This document shows positions 42,816 to 52,330 of a DNA stretch of 64,000 nt, in pieces. The stretch lies in the NCBI GenBank assembly GCA_029637525.1, contig CP072660.1, forward strand, positions 955,612-1,019,611, written 5' to 3'. The position numbers and the translations under genes are program-made. The notes under the pieces were generated by a model. The model saw only the letters and a program-made list of their open reading frames with translations, had not been told where the DNA came from and searched no databases. Source of the stretch: Desulfurococcaceae archaeon MEX13E-LK6-19 (GTDB lineage Archaea > Thermoproteota > Thermoprotei_A > Sulfolobales > Desulfurococcaceae). The first letter of the stretch is position 1. Every line of letters begins with the position of its first letter.

Positions 42816-43472
42816 CTAGAGCACGAACTTAAGTATAATCCTTGAGATTAGTAGTATCAAACACACTATCCCTACTCCAATAAGTACTTCTTTCATTATA
42901 TCAGAAAAGGTTTTTTGTTGACTACTTTCACTAGTTAAATGCGCCTCATATACTCCTTCATTACTGCTATAACTAGTTGGATAAACATTTTGTGACGATC
43001 TACCGTATGTTGCGGCAACGAGTGGTGTCAACTTTACTTTGTTTACTATAACTATGCTGCTACTATTGAAAAATAGTTGTATGCTATAGTCTCGCGGTAA
43101 TGTAATGCTCATGTTGACAAGAACTACTGTTGTGTAAGGTGGTACCTTTATTGTTTTGTTGACACCGATTGTTTGCCTACATAAAATAGTATTGTCGCCG
43201 CTGGTTATTACCAATACAGGATTTTCCTTAATGCCTAGCACGTACTGTTCATTATCTTCACGGTTAATGATGTACAATAATACAGTATAGGTTATAGTGT
43301 TTTCATCTATTTTGCTTATTTTTAGTTCTTTATAGAGATATAGTTTAGAGTCAAGAGGATATACGGTTTCTTCTGAACAAACTATAGTACTCAATAGTAA
43401 TGAAACCAGCATCATTATTGATAGAACTATTACTAGTATTCCCTTTGTTTTGGTTGTAAGCATTTTAATCAT
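42816..43472 (-). CDS. Single-domain exported protein with two anchors, unknown
   Basis: 218 residues: signal peptide or anchor (about 10-33), a beta-rich external domain (about 35-165) with several N-x-S/T sites, a Ser/Tyr-rich linker (about 165-190) and a C-terminal membrane helix (about 195-215) with a basic end. The layout is that of a surface sensor or a small S-layer-associated protein. The membrane-bound regulator gene follows on the same strand. No family is recognised. Confidence 0.65.
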   Translation of the reverse strand: MIKMLTTKTKGILVIVLSIMMLVSLLLSTIVCSEETVYPLDSKLYLYKELKISKIDENTITYTVLLYIINREDNEQYVLGIKENPVLVITSGDNTILCRQTIGVNKTIKVPPYTTVVLVNMSITLPRDYSIQLFFNSSSIVIVNKVKLTPLVAATYGRSSQNVYPTSYSSNEGVYEAHLTSESSQQKTFSDIMKEVLIGVGIVCLILLISRIILKFVL

Positions 43473-43566
43473 CTAGGATTAGACACTACCACTAACCCTT
43501 ATATCACTAGTTTTGATACGGGCTTGTACAAGAGTTTTGAACAAAAATAGGTGATGACGTTTTGTT

Positions 43567-45489
43567 TTACACTGGGTTAGGTCTAATAAATGGCTTTACA
43601 TAGAATTCTTTAGTCTTAACATCAATGATATAGCCGTCAGCTGTTATAGCAGCAATAATGAATACTCTCCCCCACGTAAGTACTCTGGCCTTAACTACCC
43701 TGTCATAGCTTGACATAGGCTTTACAACAATTGGTTTTATTTCACTCCCTTCCTCGATCCTAATATCTATTCCTCTAACTCTTATTATTGGCTTGATCTC
43801 TTTGTCTGTCTTATTAACTGTTTTTATGAGAATACTTATTTTTCCTCCTTCAACTGGTTCGCCAGCGATTTCTATGTCGCTTATCTTAATCAGGGAGAGT
43901 TTCTGTGGAACTGTTTTCTCGAACTCATTTAACCACATATCTATTACTTTGGGGCTCCAAAACTCTGCCCACCAATAATCACTATCAAGAGCATGCCATA
44001 GACACCACCTGGCTTGCGTACTCACTTCATCTCTCTTGCCGATGATTCTCTCGTATGCTTTGAGTATCCTGTATTTTTCTACGACTTTAATCCAGTACTC
44101 TTCGTGTTCTTGTTTTTCTCCTCTCCACTTCCTAAATGTTCCAAGCCAGCTGTTGGTTGGTATGTGTTTTAATACGCGTTGGGGCGGGCATTTTTCAAGC
44201 ATTTCTCTTAGGTGAGAAAGTTTCATGAACTTTTCTTGGTCTATTGATATAAGGTAGTCGGATAGTTTATCAAGGTAATATGCTGTCATTGGAGGGTTTT
44301 TACTGAAAACCATCCAGTTCTCTCCATCAAGTGCTAGTACGAGTGTTGAAGCGTGTGTAGACAATGCTTTCTTTAAAATACGATAAGCTGTTTCATAGGC
44401 ATTCCTCCAAGCATGATGCTCGCTCATGAAAACATTCATGAATCCTATGATATCGCTTAACTCGTGGTCTCTAAAGAATACTGTTATGTAATCCCCTGTA
44501 CCGCTATTTATTACAAGATATGGTTCGTATTGAGAGTTCTTATCTCCCTCAGCGAACCTAAAATGATGCTGATCATCAAGTACAGTATATTTTATGCCGT
44601 TGGAAGCATAAATTGGTATGAGACCCATGGAAAACGCCATTTCTGGAGTCCAGATCCCGGTGGCATCATAGTTGCTGCCCATGGCTTTCCTCGTTATTTC
44701 TTTACCATAGCTTATTTCCTCATCAACTATGTCACTTGCATCAAGAACATCTACGAGGAATCCTCCTATGGTATGAGCGTAAATGCTTGTCAAAACATCT
44801 ATTTGTCCTCTATGAAGAGCATTCCTGTAATTTTCTAGAGTCTCCCTCACAAGCTCTATTTCAGGTGTGTTTGAGTCAAGCTTCTTTCCATCAGTAAAAA
44901 CAATACCTCTCTCAATGGCATCAAGCCATTGTTTAAGTAAACTAGGACTCAAATTGTATGTTGTCTTAAACCCTGGTTTCTTCGAGAGAAGTACTGAGTG
45001 ATAATGATATGGTCCATAACCATATGGCGATAGATATGCCCCCCATACGTAGACAAAAGCCCATGGTGCATGGATTTTCCCGTCTGGAGTATAATTTGGT
45101 GCTTGATGATGATGCCATACTATAGTGAATAGTGTTGGTTTGTCCAGGGGTTCATCGACAATGAATAATGATTCGTCTACAATCTTATCATTGATATAGA
45201 GAACAAGTTTATGTTCACCATGTTTCTCGCCTAGAGGCACATCAGTTGTTATTGTTAATGAAGCCATCGAACCTATTTTAACTTGTCCATCATATATTAA
45301 TGTCTCTTTACCATCGCTGCATTGATATTTTATTTTCACATTGATATTTCTCTCTGTGGATGACTTATTTGAAATAAGGGCAATGGCTTTCAAACTTGAA
45401 CCTGGGGATACGGCTGGTTTTTCCGAAACAATATAGGCTTCAATATTATCCACAGTCTTTACAGGTACTAGGGAGCTCAATTTTTTCAC
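43567..45489 (-). CDS. GH57 family glycoside hydrolase, cytoplasmic
   Basis: 640 residues without signal peptide. An N-terminal beta domain (about 15-110) precedes a GH57 catalytic domain: WHHHQAPN (conserved region 1), GIWTPEMAFS with nucleophile Glu283, and ALDGENWMVF with acid/base Asp388. A beta-sandwich C-terminal domain (about 540-640) ends the protein. It most likely hydrolyses alpha-1,4 or alpha-1,6 links in imported maltodextrin or glycogen, but specificity cannot be read from these motifs. It is co-directional with the ABC ATPase, 83 bases away, consistent with joint expression. Confidence 0.87.
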   Translation of the reverse strand: MKKLSSLVPVKTVDNIEAYIVSEKPAVSPGSSLKAIALISNKSSTERNINVKIKYQCSDGKETLIYDGQVKIGSMASLTITTDVPLGEKHGEHKLVLYINDKIVDESLFIVDEPLDKPTLFTIVWHHHQAPNYTPDGKIHAPWAFVYVWGAYLSPYGYGPYHYHSVLLSKKPGFKTTYNLSPSLLKQWLDAIERGIVFTDGKKLDSNTPEIELVRETLENYRNALHRGQIDVLTSIYAHTIGGFLVDVLDASDIVDEEISYGKEITRKAMGSNYDATGIWTPEMAFSMGLIPIYASNGIKYTVLDDQHHFRFAEGDKNSQYEPYLVINSGTGDYITVFFRDHELSDIIGFMNVFMSEHHAWRNAYETAYRILKKALSTHASTLVLALDGENWMVFSKNPPMTAYYLDKLSDYLISIDQEKFMKLSHLREMLEKCPPQRVLKHIPTNSWLGTFRKWRGEKQEHEEYWIKVVEKYRILKAYERIIGKRDEVSTQARWCLWHALDSDYWWAEFWSPKVIDMWLNEFEKTVPQKLSLIKISDIEIAGEPVEGGKISILIKTVNKTDKEIKPIIRVRGIDIRIEEGSEIKPIVVKPMSSYDRVVKARVLTWGRVFIIAAITADGYIIDVKTKEFYVKPFIRPNPV

Positions 45490-45572
45490 CGAATATATGC
45501 TTGTAACTTTTCATTGTCCTTTGATTTAGTGTATTGGTTCTTTATATTATGTTTAATAAAAAGAAGCAATTG

Positions 45573-46718
45573 TTATATAATGGATTTACCTGTCTTTCCA
45601 TCGAATAATATTATTCTATCCCAGTCAATATCCAAATATACTTCTTCATTCATACTAAATGATACACCAGGAGGCATCTTTACACGCAATAGGTCATCGT
45701 TAATCTTTATGGTCACTATAATTTCTGAACCAAGAGGTTCGACGACGATAACGCGAGTCTTTATTACACCCTCTCTTCCTGCGGGAGGTTCTTTTGACAA
45801 ACGCATAAACTCTGGTCTTATACCCAATATTATTTCGGGCCCGTATCCTTTCTTCTTTATTTCGTTCCCTATGGTTTCAGGTATAGGTATACGGATTGCA
45901 TGGTACTCGAGAACGTATTTTGTTTTCTCTTGTTTGTTAAAGAGTTTCACTGGCTCGCTTAGTTCTTTAAATACGCAATTAATTAAATTCATTGGTGGTG
46001 TTCCGATGAATGTTGCCACAAAAGTGTTTGCCGGCTTGTAGTATAGCTCGTATGGTGTGCCTACTTGTAGTATCTTACCACGATCCATGACAGCTATTCT
46101 GTCAGCCATTGACATTGCTTCAATCTGGTCATGAGTTACATAAATTGTTGTTATGCCTAACTCCTTTTGAAGCTTCTTTAGCTCAACTCTCATCATAAGT
46201 CTCAGTTTAGCATCGAGATTAGATAATGGCTCGTCTAAAAGCCATACCTTGGGTCTTCTAACTAGTGCTCTGGCTAATGCAACACGTTGTTGCTGGCCTC
46301 CAGACAATTGATTAGGATATCTATCTAGCAGATCCACTATGTTAAGCATTTTAGCTACTTCAATAACCCTCTTCTTGATATCTTCTTTTGTTAGTCCAAG
46401 CTCTTTCTTTCTTGCTATAAGAGGAAATGCTATGTTGTCAAAGACTTTTAGATGCGGGTAAAGCGCATAGTTTTGGAAAACCATTGCTACATCACGGTGT
46501 TTTGGATGAACATTATTAACGAGCTTGTCATCGATCCATATTTCTCCTTCATCAGGTACTTCGAGGCCCGCTATTAGTCTTAATGTAGTGCTTTTGCCGG
46601 AGCCAGATGGTCCTAGAAGTGCGAAGAACTCACCATCCTTTATATCAAGGTTTATATGGTCTACAGCAATGGTTTTCCCGAATCTCTTAACAACATCAAC
46701 AAGTCTTACTCTAGCCAA
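45573..46718 (-). CDS. malK: Maltodextrin ABC transporter ATPase (MalK-like)
   Basis: About 381 residues. Nucleotide-binding domain: LLGPSGSGKSTTLRL (Walker A), LSGGQQQRVALARAL (signature), VWLLDEPLSNLDAK (Walker B) and the switch His in YVTHDQIEAM. A C-terminal TOBE/OB domain (about 240-370), as in MalK and UgpC, may carry regulation. It energises the permeases encoded at 52.3-54.7 kb. TTG 46718 is preferred because GGAGGAGG lies just upstream; a TTG five codons earlier is the alternative. Gene order splits ATPase and permeases onto opposite strands around the pullulanase gene. Confidence 0.9.
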   Translation of the reverse strand: MARVRLVDVVKRFGKTIAVDHINLDIKDGEFFALLGPSGSGKSTTLRLIAGLEVPDEGEIWIDDKLVNNVHPKHRDVAMVFQNYALYPHLKVFDNIAFPLIARKKELGLTKEDIKKRVIEVAKMLNIVDLLDRYPNQLSGGQQQRVALARALVRRPKVWLLDEPLSNLDAKLRLMMRVELKKLQKELGITTIYVTHDQIEAMSMADRIAVMDRGKILQVGTPYELYYKPANTFVATFIGTPPMNLINCVFKELSEPVKLFNKQEKTKYVLEYHAIRIPIPETIGNEIKKKGYGPEIILGIRPEFMRLSKEPPAGREGVIKTRVIVVEPLGSEIIVTIKINDDLLRVKMPPGVSFSMNEEVYLDIDWDRIILFDGKTGKSII

Positions 46719-46917
46719 AGATACCTCCTCCAAAGCACGCTTCTATAACCTAGAGAAACTTTAGGCTACACCGAGAAAAATACTCTTCTATAAATTCAAT
46801 TAATGGAATAAGAATAATGGATAATAGTATTTTTCTGGAGCTATTTTTATGGAAAAAGTTGCAGGTATTTATGGTGAGTGTGAGGAAAAAATATGATTTA
46901 GTTTAAAATAGTATTCT

Positions 46918-49900
46918 TTAGCCTCTTCTTGATATTGCTAGCATTATTATTAATCCGAGTATTAGTCCGGCTGCAAATGCTCCGCCTAGGTATGCTGTGT
47001 TGGTTTCTGTGATTGTCTCGGTGGTGGTTTCTGTGGTTGTTTCTGTTGTGGTTATAGAAACTGTTGTTGTTTCTGTTGTTGTATGTGTTGTGGTTTGTGT
47101 CTCAGTTATTGTTGTTGATACCGTAGTTGTTTCTGTAGTCGTCTCTGTTATTGTTGTTGTCTCTGTTACGGTGACTGTTTCACCTGTGGGTGGAGCCATT
47201 ACTTTGCTTACACCACTTACAACAGCGTAAGTTCCGGCTGAAGCGTCAAACGTGTTTAGCATCTCGTACTGGAGTTCGGCTGTTGGCGCCAGTAGGTCCA
47301 TAACTCTTGGTACTACTCCTTTGAGTATTGCTTCAGCGTACTTTGTGCCTGCTCCGACAACCCAGTCACTTGCTTGTACGCCAAACGGTCTTATTCTGGC
47401 TTCGCCATAGCCGTCGTAGCTTGTTAGAACCACTACGTAAACCCAGTTTTCAATGTTGTCTATTCCTGGCAGTAGCGACTTCTTGACTTCAGCATATATT
47501 GTGTTTGCTGTTGGGTCAGCGTATACTTTGAAGTCACCATCTTGTACTACAACAGTATTGTTGGCATAATAGATTGCAGCTCTCTCACCATCTGGTACGG
47601 GGTCTGTTCCCCAGCCGGGTGCTACTAGTATCGCTACCTGCCATGCACTATCCTCGCTCACATTGATCCATAGTCCGAATGTGTCTGTTCTACCAGGCTG
47701 GTCAGGCATCGTCCTTATGTAGATGTGTATATACTGTAGACAGAATCCGTTGGGTCCGTTCCATGGGTTACCGCCAAGATCTTTCACTGTTATGGCGAAT
47801 TGTAGCGTGTCTCCAAGATCTATTACCTGGAATTTCAGCATGTCGAAGACTCCGGGCTTGAATACTGGTGCTGTTGGGTAAGTATAACCTCCCGCACCAT
47901 CATCGTCGCCTTCGGGGTCATCCATCTCGAATATAACATTGCCAGCTGGTCCTGTGACCAAAGCTGGTACATAAACCTTGTATACACCGTCGAACTTTGT
48001 AGCTGTCTCAACGAGTTGATGGTTGTAGAATGTTGCTATAGTCAGGTATGCTATATCGCCTGCAGTGAGACCCACATAAACCCATGGTACTTGTAGTTCT
48101 ACAACATTTCCGACGGCGACATCAATCTTGTATATTTGTATGAATCCGCCGGTTCCATCAGCATAGTTGATGTAGGCTTTTCCTTCAGCGGGCTTGATCA
48201 GTACTTCAATAGCCAAGCCTATGCCTAGGTCTCTATTGCCGTATCTTGGATAAGTGTTGTATCCTGGTGTGTATGGGCTTGTGCTTCTCCTCGGGTTCGT
48301 GATGTATAGTGCTATCTCTAGGTCGGGGTCTTGTAGTAGGCTACTGTCTTTGGGTATAATAGCTAAGCTCATGCCATATCCATCAACAAGAAGGTATGCG
48401 TTGATTGTGTAGTTTAGGCCTATTGTTATGTTAAGTCCTTTTCCAGTGCTGACATCAAGTGCCCAAGTGTCTTCAAGATTGCCGTCAATGGCTGGTACGC
48501 TATCAACAGGCTTTGGTACGTCAACGTTTAGTGTGAATCTAGGTGTTGTATCTGGATAGAAGCTTGCCTTCAGGTAGTCTGGTGGCGTGAGATTGACTAG
48601 TTCGTATGCTCTCCTAAGGAATGCCTTGAATAAGGGGTCAAATGTCTGTGGCGAACCACCACCGTCTCCTCCGTACCACCACCACCAGTCGCTTGCCTCA
48701 GCTTTCAATAGGTACTCGACTGCTTGTGGAGCAATGTTGTAGGCTTCGAGAATACTGTTTACACCGAGAGCATTGAGTATATCGCTTCTTGCTTTAGCAA
48801 ACCACATCCATGCGCTGTTTTCTTGTCTATCACCAATCCAGATGTTTAATTCGCCAGCCCAAGAGCCCTCGGGGATTCTTGATTCGACAGTTTTTCTTGG
48901 TAACTGATCATAGGCGTCTCCGTAGCTGTCCTGTGGTATATCGGCTATGTCCTTGCCTTGTAGGTCAAGATACTGGTATGTTCCTAGTGGGAGTTCCTTG
49001 GCTTTATCAGCATATAACTTCAAGTATTCACGTGGAGTTATTGTTTCTAATAGTCCTTGCTGCTGCATTTCACTTAGCTTACTGTATAATGCGTGTAGGA
49101 ATGTGTCTCCAAACTCCTCGTAGTGTTCCCATGGGTTCTCTCCGTCAAGAGCTATTACTATAAAGTGTGTTCCATCACTTGACTGGGCTATCTGTAGTAG
49201 CCTGTTAACAAGATCTTCAGCGGCTTGTTCAGGATCCCATTTGGAGTATTCAAAGCTTATTAAGTTACTTAGTTCAGTGTCTCTGAATATTATATACAGT
49301 CTCTTGCCATTGAAGTCTATATACCATGGTCTCCCTATGTTGTCGAGACTAGTCGTATCAATGCCTGCCTTGGCTAATATTGACTCGTCGCTTATTGTCC
49401 AGTTTATACCTGCTTCAGCAAATGCTTGCAGTACATATTCGTTGATTGCTTGCTCTGCAGGCCATATTCCTGCCGGTGTATAGTTGAAGTATGTGTTGAA
49501 TAGTTCTACGCTCTTGTTGACATGTAGCTTGAGGTCTTCAGTCCATCCAAAGTCTGCTATAATCGGTGCCAATGGATGGCTAAATGGTACAGGTATTATC
49601 TCTACTTGGCCTGTCTCAGTTAGGTTCTTATACAATGGTATTATCTTGCTTATTATCTCGTGGTGGGCTTCAAGAACCATTCTGAGCTCTGTAGTGTTGA
49701 ACTTTGGTAAAGCCTCTGTTTTAGCACGCTCCATGAGATCGTAGAGAGTAGGATACTGTTCCCTAACTACTTCTGGGTCCATCCAGAACAAGTTGAACAT
49801 TACAGCGAGGTCTATGAGTTCTTGTGGGTAGAATTTTGATGCTATACAGTGTATCATTTCTTCTTCCGGCAGCACTGAACAGATCTTGAATACGTTTTGT

Positions 49901-50370
49901 GCCTTATCTCTGAGTTCTGAGTACCTGGGTATCTGGTCGACTATCCTAGCCCAGTTTATATCGAAGAATCCTCCGGGTATTCTAAGCATTGACACTATTT
50001 CTTCATCCGTAAGGTTTTCACCATTAGCTATTTTCCATGATATTATTTCTCTATAATCCATCAATCCTCTCTCGTAGTCTAGAAGCTGTGTTAGCAATGA
50101 ACCTGAGAACGTAAACGTTACTTTGATATCAGGATGTTTCTGGAGGATATAGCCCATTTTATAGTAGTTGCCAACGCTATGTAGTCTAACCCATGGCAGT
50201 ATAAACGCTGTTTCGTTTTCATTGTAATACCAGGGTTGATGGTAATGCCATACAATCATTACATAGAGTTTATTGGTTTCCTGGCTTTTGGTAGGTAAGG
50301 CTGCCATTAATGATGATAATAGTAACACGGAGAGTACTAATAGGGCAATGAATTTATTCTTATAGATCAT
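46918..50370 (-). CDS. Secreted GH57 amylopullulanase with Thr-rich stalk and membrane anchor
   Basis: About 1150 residues. Signal peptide (about 1-25, from ATG 50370 with GGTGAG upstream), then a GH57 domain: VWHYHQPW, GIWPAEQAINEY with nucleophile Glu306, and IALDGENPWEHY with acid/base Asp409. A beta-rich region (about 600-1040) includes two glucodextranase C-terminal/DOMON-like modules with DPEGDDDGAGGYTYPT, probably binding polysaccharide. A Thr/Glu/Val-rich stalk of about 65 residues and a final membrane helix (GGAFAAGLILGLIIMLAI) tie it to the cell surface. It should split alpha-1,4 and alpha-1,6 links of starch and pullulan outside the cell. Confidence 0.92.
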   Translation of the reverse strand: MIYKNKFIALLVLSVLLLSSLMAALPTKSQETNKLYVMIVWHYHQPWYYNENETAFILPWVRLHSVGNYYKMGYILQKHPDIKVTFTFSGSLLTQLLDYERGLMDYREIISWKIANGENLTDEEIVSMLRIPGGFFDINWARIVDQIPRYSELRDKAQNVFKICSVLPEEEMIHCIASKFYPQELIDLAVMFNLFWMDPEVVREQYPTLYDLMERAKTEALPKFNTTELRMVLEAHHEIISKIIPLYKNLTETGQVEIIPVPFSHPLAPIIADFGWTEDLKLHVNKSVELFNTYFNYTPAGIWPAEQAINEYVLQAFAEAGINWTISDESILAKAGIDTTSLDNIGRPWYIDFNGKRLYIIFRDTELSNLISFEYSKWDPEQAAEDLVNRLLQIAQSSDGTHFIVIALDGENPWEHYEEFGDTFLHALYSKLSEMQQQGLLETITPREYLKLYADKAKELPLGTYQYLDLQGKDIADIPQDSYGDAYDQLPRKTVESRIPEGSWAGELNIWIGDRQENSAWMWFAKARSDILNALGVNSILEAYNIAPQAVEYLLKAEASDWWWWYGGDGGGSPQTFDPLFKAFLRRAYELVNLTPPDYLKASFYPDTTPRFTLNVDVPKPVDSVPAIDGNLEDTWALDVSTGKGLNITIGLNYTINAYLLVDGYGMSLAIIPKDSSLLQDPDLEIALYITNPRRSTSPYTPGYNTYPRYGNRDLGIGLAIEVLIKPAEGKAYINYADGTGGFIQIYKIDVAVGNVVELQVPWVYVGLTAGDIAYLTIATFYNHQLVETATKFDGVYKVYVPALVTGPAGNVIFEMDDPEGDDDGAGGYTYPTAPVFKPGVFDMLKFQVIDLGDTLQFAITVKDLGGNPWNGPNGFCLQYIHIYIRTMPDQPGRTDTFGLWINVSEDSAWQVAILVAPGWGTDPVPDGERAAIYYANNTVVVQDGDFKVYADPTANTIYAEVKKSLLPGIDNIENWVYVVVLTSYDGYGEARIRPFGVQASDWVVGAGTKYAEAILKGVVPRVMDLLAPTAELQYEMLNTFDASAGTYAVVSGVSKVMAPPTGETVTVTETTTITETTTETTTVSTTITETQTTTHTTTETTTVSITTTETTTETTTETITETNTAYLGGAFAAGLILGLIIMLAISRRG

Positions 50371-50574
50371 GTTCTCACCGGCATAGAATCTGTACCCAGC
50401 CTTCGAGAGAGGTACCACCAGATAAGTAAATTACTTGACTTCAAAAATAAGCCTTTAGCTCTGTTTATCCCCGAATCACTAAGACAACCACAGCAATTAG
50501 TTTTTGTAGATGATGTCTTATTTATGGGTTAGAAGCGAATAAATATTTTTAGTAAGAGTTTCCGGGGGTTTCGT
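50371..50574. promoter_or_regulatory. Divergent promoter of amylopullulanase and sugar-binding protein
   Basis: TATA boxes can be seen for both sides: GCTTATTTTTGA on the minus strand (50452-50441) and AATAAATATT on the plus strand (50539-50548). At 50424-50436 is a perfect inverted repeat AAGTAA-A-TTACTT located at the predicted pullulanase start site, a good place for a repressor. GGGGG at 50564-50568 is the likely ribosome binding site of the binding-protein gene. The TrmB site of Thermococcus has the same half-site letters in the opposite order (TACT-N3-AGTA), so any link is speculative. Confidence 0.45.
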
Positions 50575-52140
50575 ATGGGTTCCAAGAGTATGAGTGCCGT
50601 AACAAGACTTCAAGCCATTATATTGTTTATCATTATTGCTGTTGCCGTAACGGCTGGAGTGCTATATGTTATGCAGCAAAAACCTGGGGTTCCAGAAGAG
50701 ACAGGGACCCCGACAACAACCACACCTACTACTACCACGACTACGACCACAACTACAACCACCACCACTACCACGACGACAACCACAACAACGACAACGA
50801 CTACGACCACAACAACGCCTCCTTCTCCTCAAAGCATAGTTGAGATGACGATAGGATCGGCAACAATAAGAGTGCCATACTGGCTTTACGACTTTGCCAA
50901 CAAGTGTAAATTAGGACAACTTGACAGGAATATAACAATAGTTTTCTGGACACAAATGATGCCTTTTGAAGAAGAAGTGATAAGACAAGTTGTCGAGGAG
51001 TTTGAGAAAGAATATCCATGTATCCATGTTGAATACGAGAACATTGGTGGAGGTCTCGGTGAGTTAAAGAATAGGATTATGGCTGGAGTACAGGTTGGCG
51101 AAGTAGGAGCTGCGGCAGACATATTCACATGGGCTCATGACTGGACTGGAGAACTGGCAGAAGGAGGATACATTGTCCCTCTAGACAAGTATTTGCCGCA
51201 GGAAACTCTTGAAGACCTTAGAAACCAGTATCTAGCTCTAGCTTATAATGCAGGATACTACAACCTTAGACTATACGGCCTGCCTTGGGCCGCCGAGGCA
51301 ATAGCCCTCATATACAACAAGAACATGGTGAGCGAACCACCACAGAACTTTAGTGAATTTGAGGAGATCATGAAACAATACTATAATCCTGGCGAGGGAC
51401 TCTTTGGTCTAGCCATGGAGGTTAATGCTTATACTATATATCCATGGGTTACAGCATTTGGTGGATACTATTATGATGAAGCAACAGATACCATAGGAGT
51501 CAATAGTACTGGAACAAAAGAAGGTATCAAGTTCTTCTTACAACACGTACTCCCATACATGGATACAACAGACCTAGGACATGAGAGACAACTCCTATTG
51601 TTCCAGCAAGGCAGAACACCGTTTCTTATAACAGGTCCATGGGATATACCAGGTATAAACGAGAGCTTAGGTGGAAACTTCAGTGTAGCACCGTTACCAA
51701 AGATTGGCGATAAAGTACCTAAGCCATTTGTTGGAATAAAAATGCTATGGCTATCAAGTCTTGTTGAAGCCGATTCACCAGATAAGCCGTATAGAATAAA
51801 TGCATCATTACTATTTGTACTATGGTTTACATTGAACGACGATACCCTGAAATTCCTTGTAGAAAAAGCAGGATTTATACCAGTGAAATTAAGTGTGCTA
51901 GACTACGTTAATCAAAACAAAGATAAGTTCCCCATAGTATTCGGTTTCGCACAATCAGTAGCACAAGGTGTGCTAATGCCAAAGTCTCCTAAGATGTCCA
52001 AGGCATGGTACATTGGTACATGCTTGAACTCAATACTACAGACATACCAGACTGAAGGACTCGAGGCAGCATTAGCAGCAGTCGATAGTACACTAGACCA
52101 GTGTTATGCAGAGATAATGCAGTCAATGTCGGGTGAATAA
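50575..52140 (+). CDS. Maltodextrin ABC transporter substrate-binding protein
   Basis: 521 residues. A membrane segment (about 13-34) near the N-terminus is preceded by GSKSMS, which could be a class III (pilin-like) processing site. Then comes a Thr-only stalk (52-81) and a type I periplasmic-binding domain (about 90-520) of the maltose/UgpB kind: NITIVFWTQMMPFEEEVIRQVVEEFEKEYP, VPLDKYLPQ, YNLRLYGLPWAAEAIALIYN and FQQGRTPFLITGPWDIPG. It delivers maltodextrins to the permeases encoded just downstream. It should be anchored in the membrane with its binding domain facing out. Confidence 0.92.
   Translation: MGSKSMSAVTRLQAIILFIIIAVAVTAGVLYVMQQKPGVPEETGTPTTTTPTTTTTTTTTTTTTTTTTTTTTTTTTTTTTTPPSPQSIVEMTIGSATIRVPYWLYDFANKCKLGQLDRNITIVFWTQMMPFEEEVIRQVVEEFEKEYPCIHVEYENIGGGLGELKNRIMAGVQVGEVGAAADIFTWAHDWTGELAEGGYIVPLDKYLPQETLEDLRNQYLALAYNAGYYNLRLYGLPWAAEAIALIYNKNMVSEPPQNFSEFEEIMKQYYNPGEGLFGLAMEVNAYTIYPWVTAFGGYYYDEATDTIGVNSTGTKEGIKFFLQHVLPYMDTTDLGHERQLLLFQQGRTPFLITGPWDIPGINESLGGNFSVAPLPKIGDKVPKPFVGIKMLWLSSLVEADSPDKPYRINASLLFVLWFTLNDDTLKFLVEKAGFIPVKLSVLDYVNQNKDKFPIVFGFAQSVAQGVLMPKSPKMSKAWYIGTCLNSILQTYQTEGLEAALAAVDSTLDQCYAEIMQSMSGE
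50728..50817 (+). repeat. Thirty consecutive threonine codons, four synonyms mixed
   Basis: Thirty threonine codons in a row form the stalk of the binding protein. Counting them gives 6 ACT, 8 ACC, 8 ACG and 8 ACA, in no regular order, so the protein repeat is perfect while the DNA repeat is not. The complement reads as a poly-valine frame, which is a shadow. Confidence 0.95.
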
Positions 52141-52330
52141 TGAGATCGAGAACGTTTTACATTATCCACAAACTTTTTTCACTTTAACAACCCATTATTT
52201 GGACATAAGCATAATCTAAGATAATGCCGGCAAAGCCTGTTTTCTATGATAATGTTTTTAATTAATCGTGTCCCCTCTTCTATACGAGGGTGGCCGCGTC
52301 CTTTATTCTTCGTGGACGAGGTCTATTATC

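Noticed and set aside
45115-45135. Repeated TGATGATGATG inside the GH57 gene
   Set aside because: On the coding strand it is the complement of the conserved WHHHQAP codons; coding sequence explains it.
46997-47230. Open frame on the plus strand rich in valine opposite the pullulanase end
   Set aside because: It is the complement of the Thr-rich stalk codons; the Val-Val-Ser pattern is a shadow.
50610-50810. Poly-valine open frame on the minus strand opposite the binding-protein gene
   Set aside because: It is the complement of the thirty threonine codons of the real gene.
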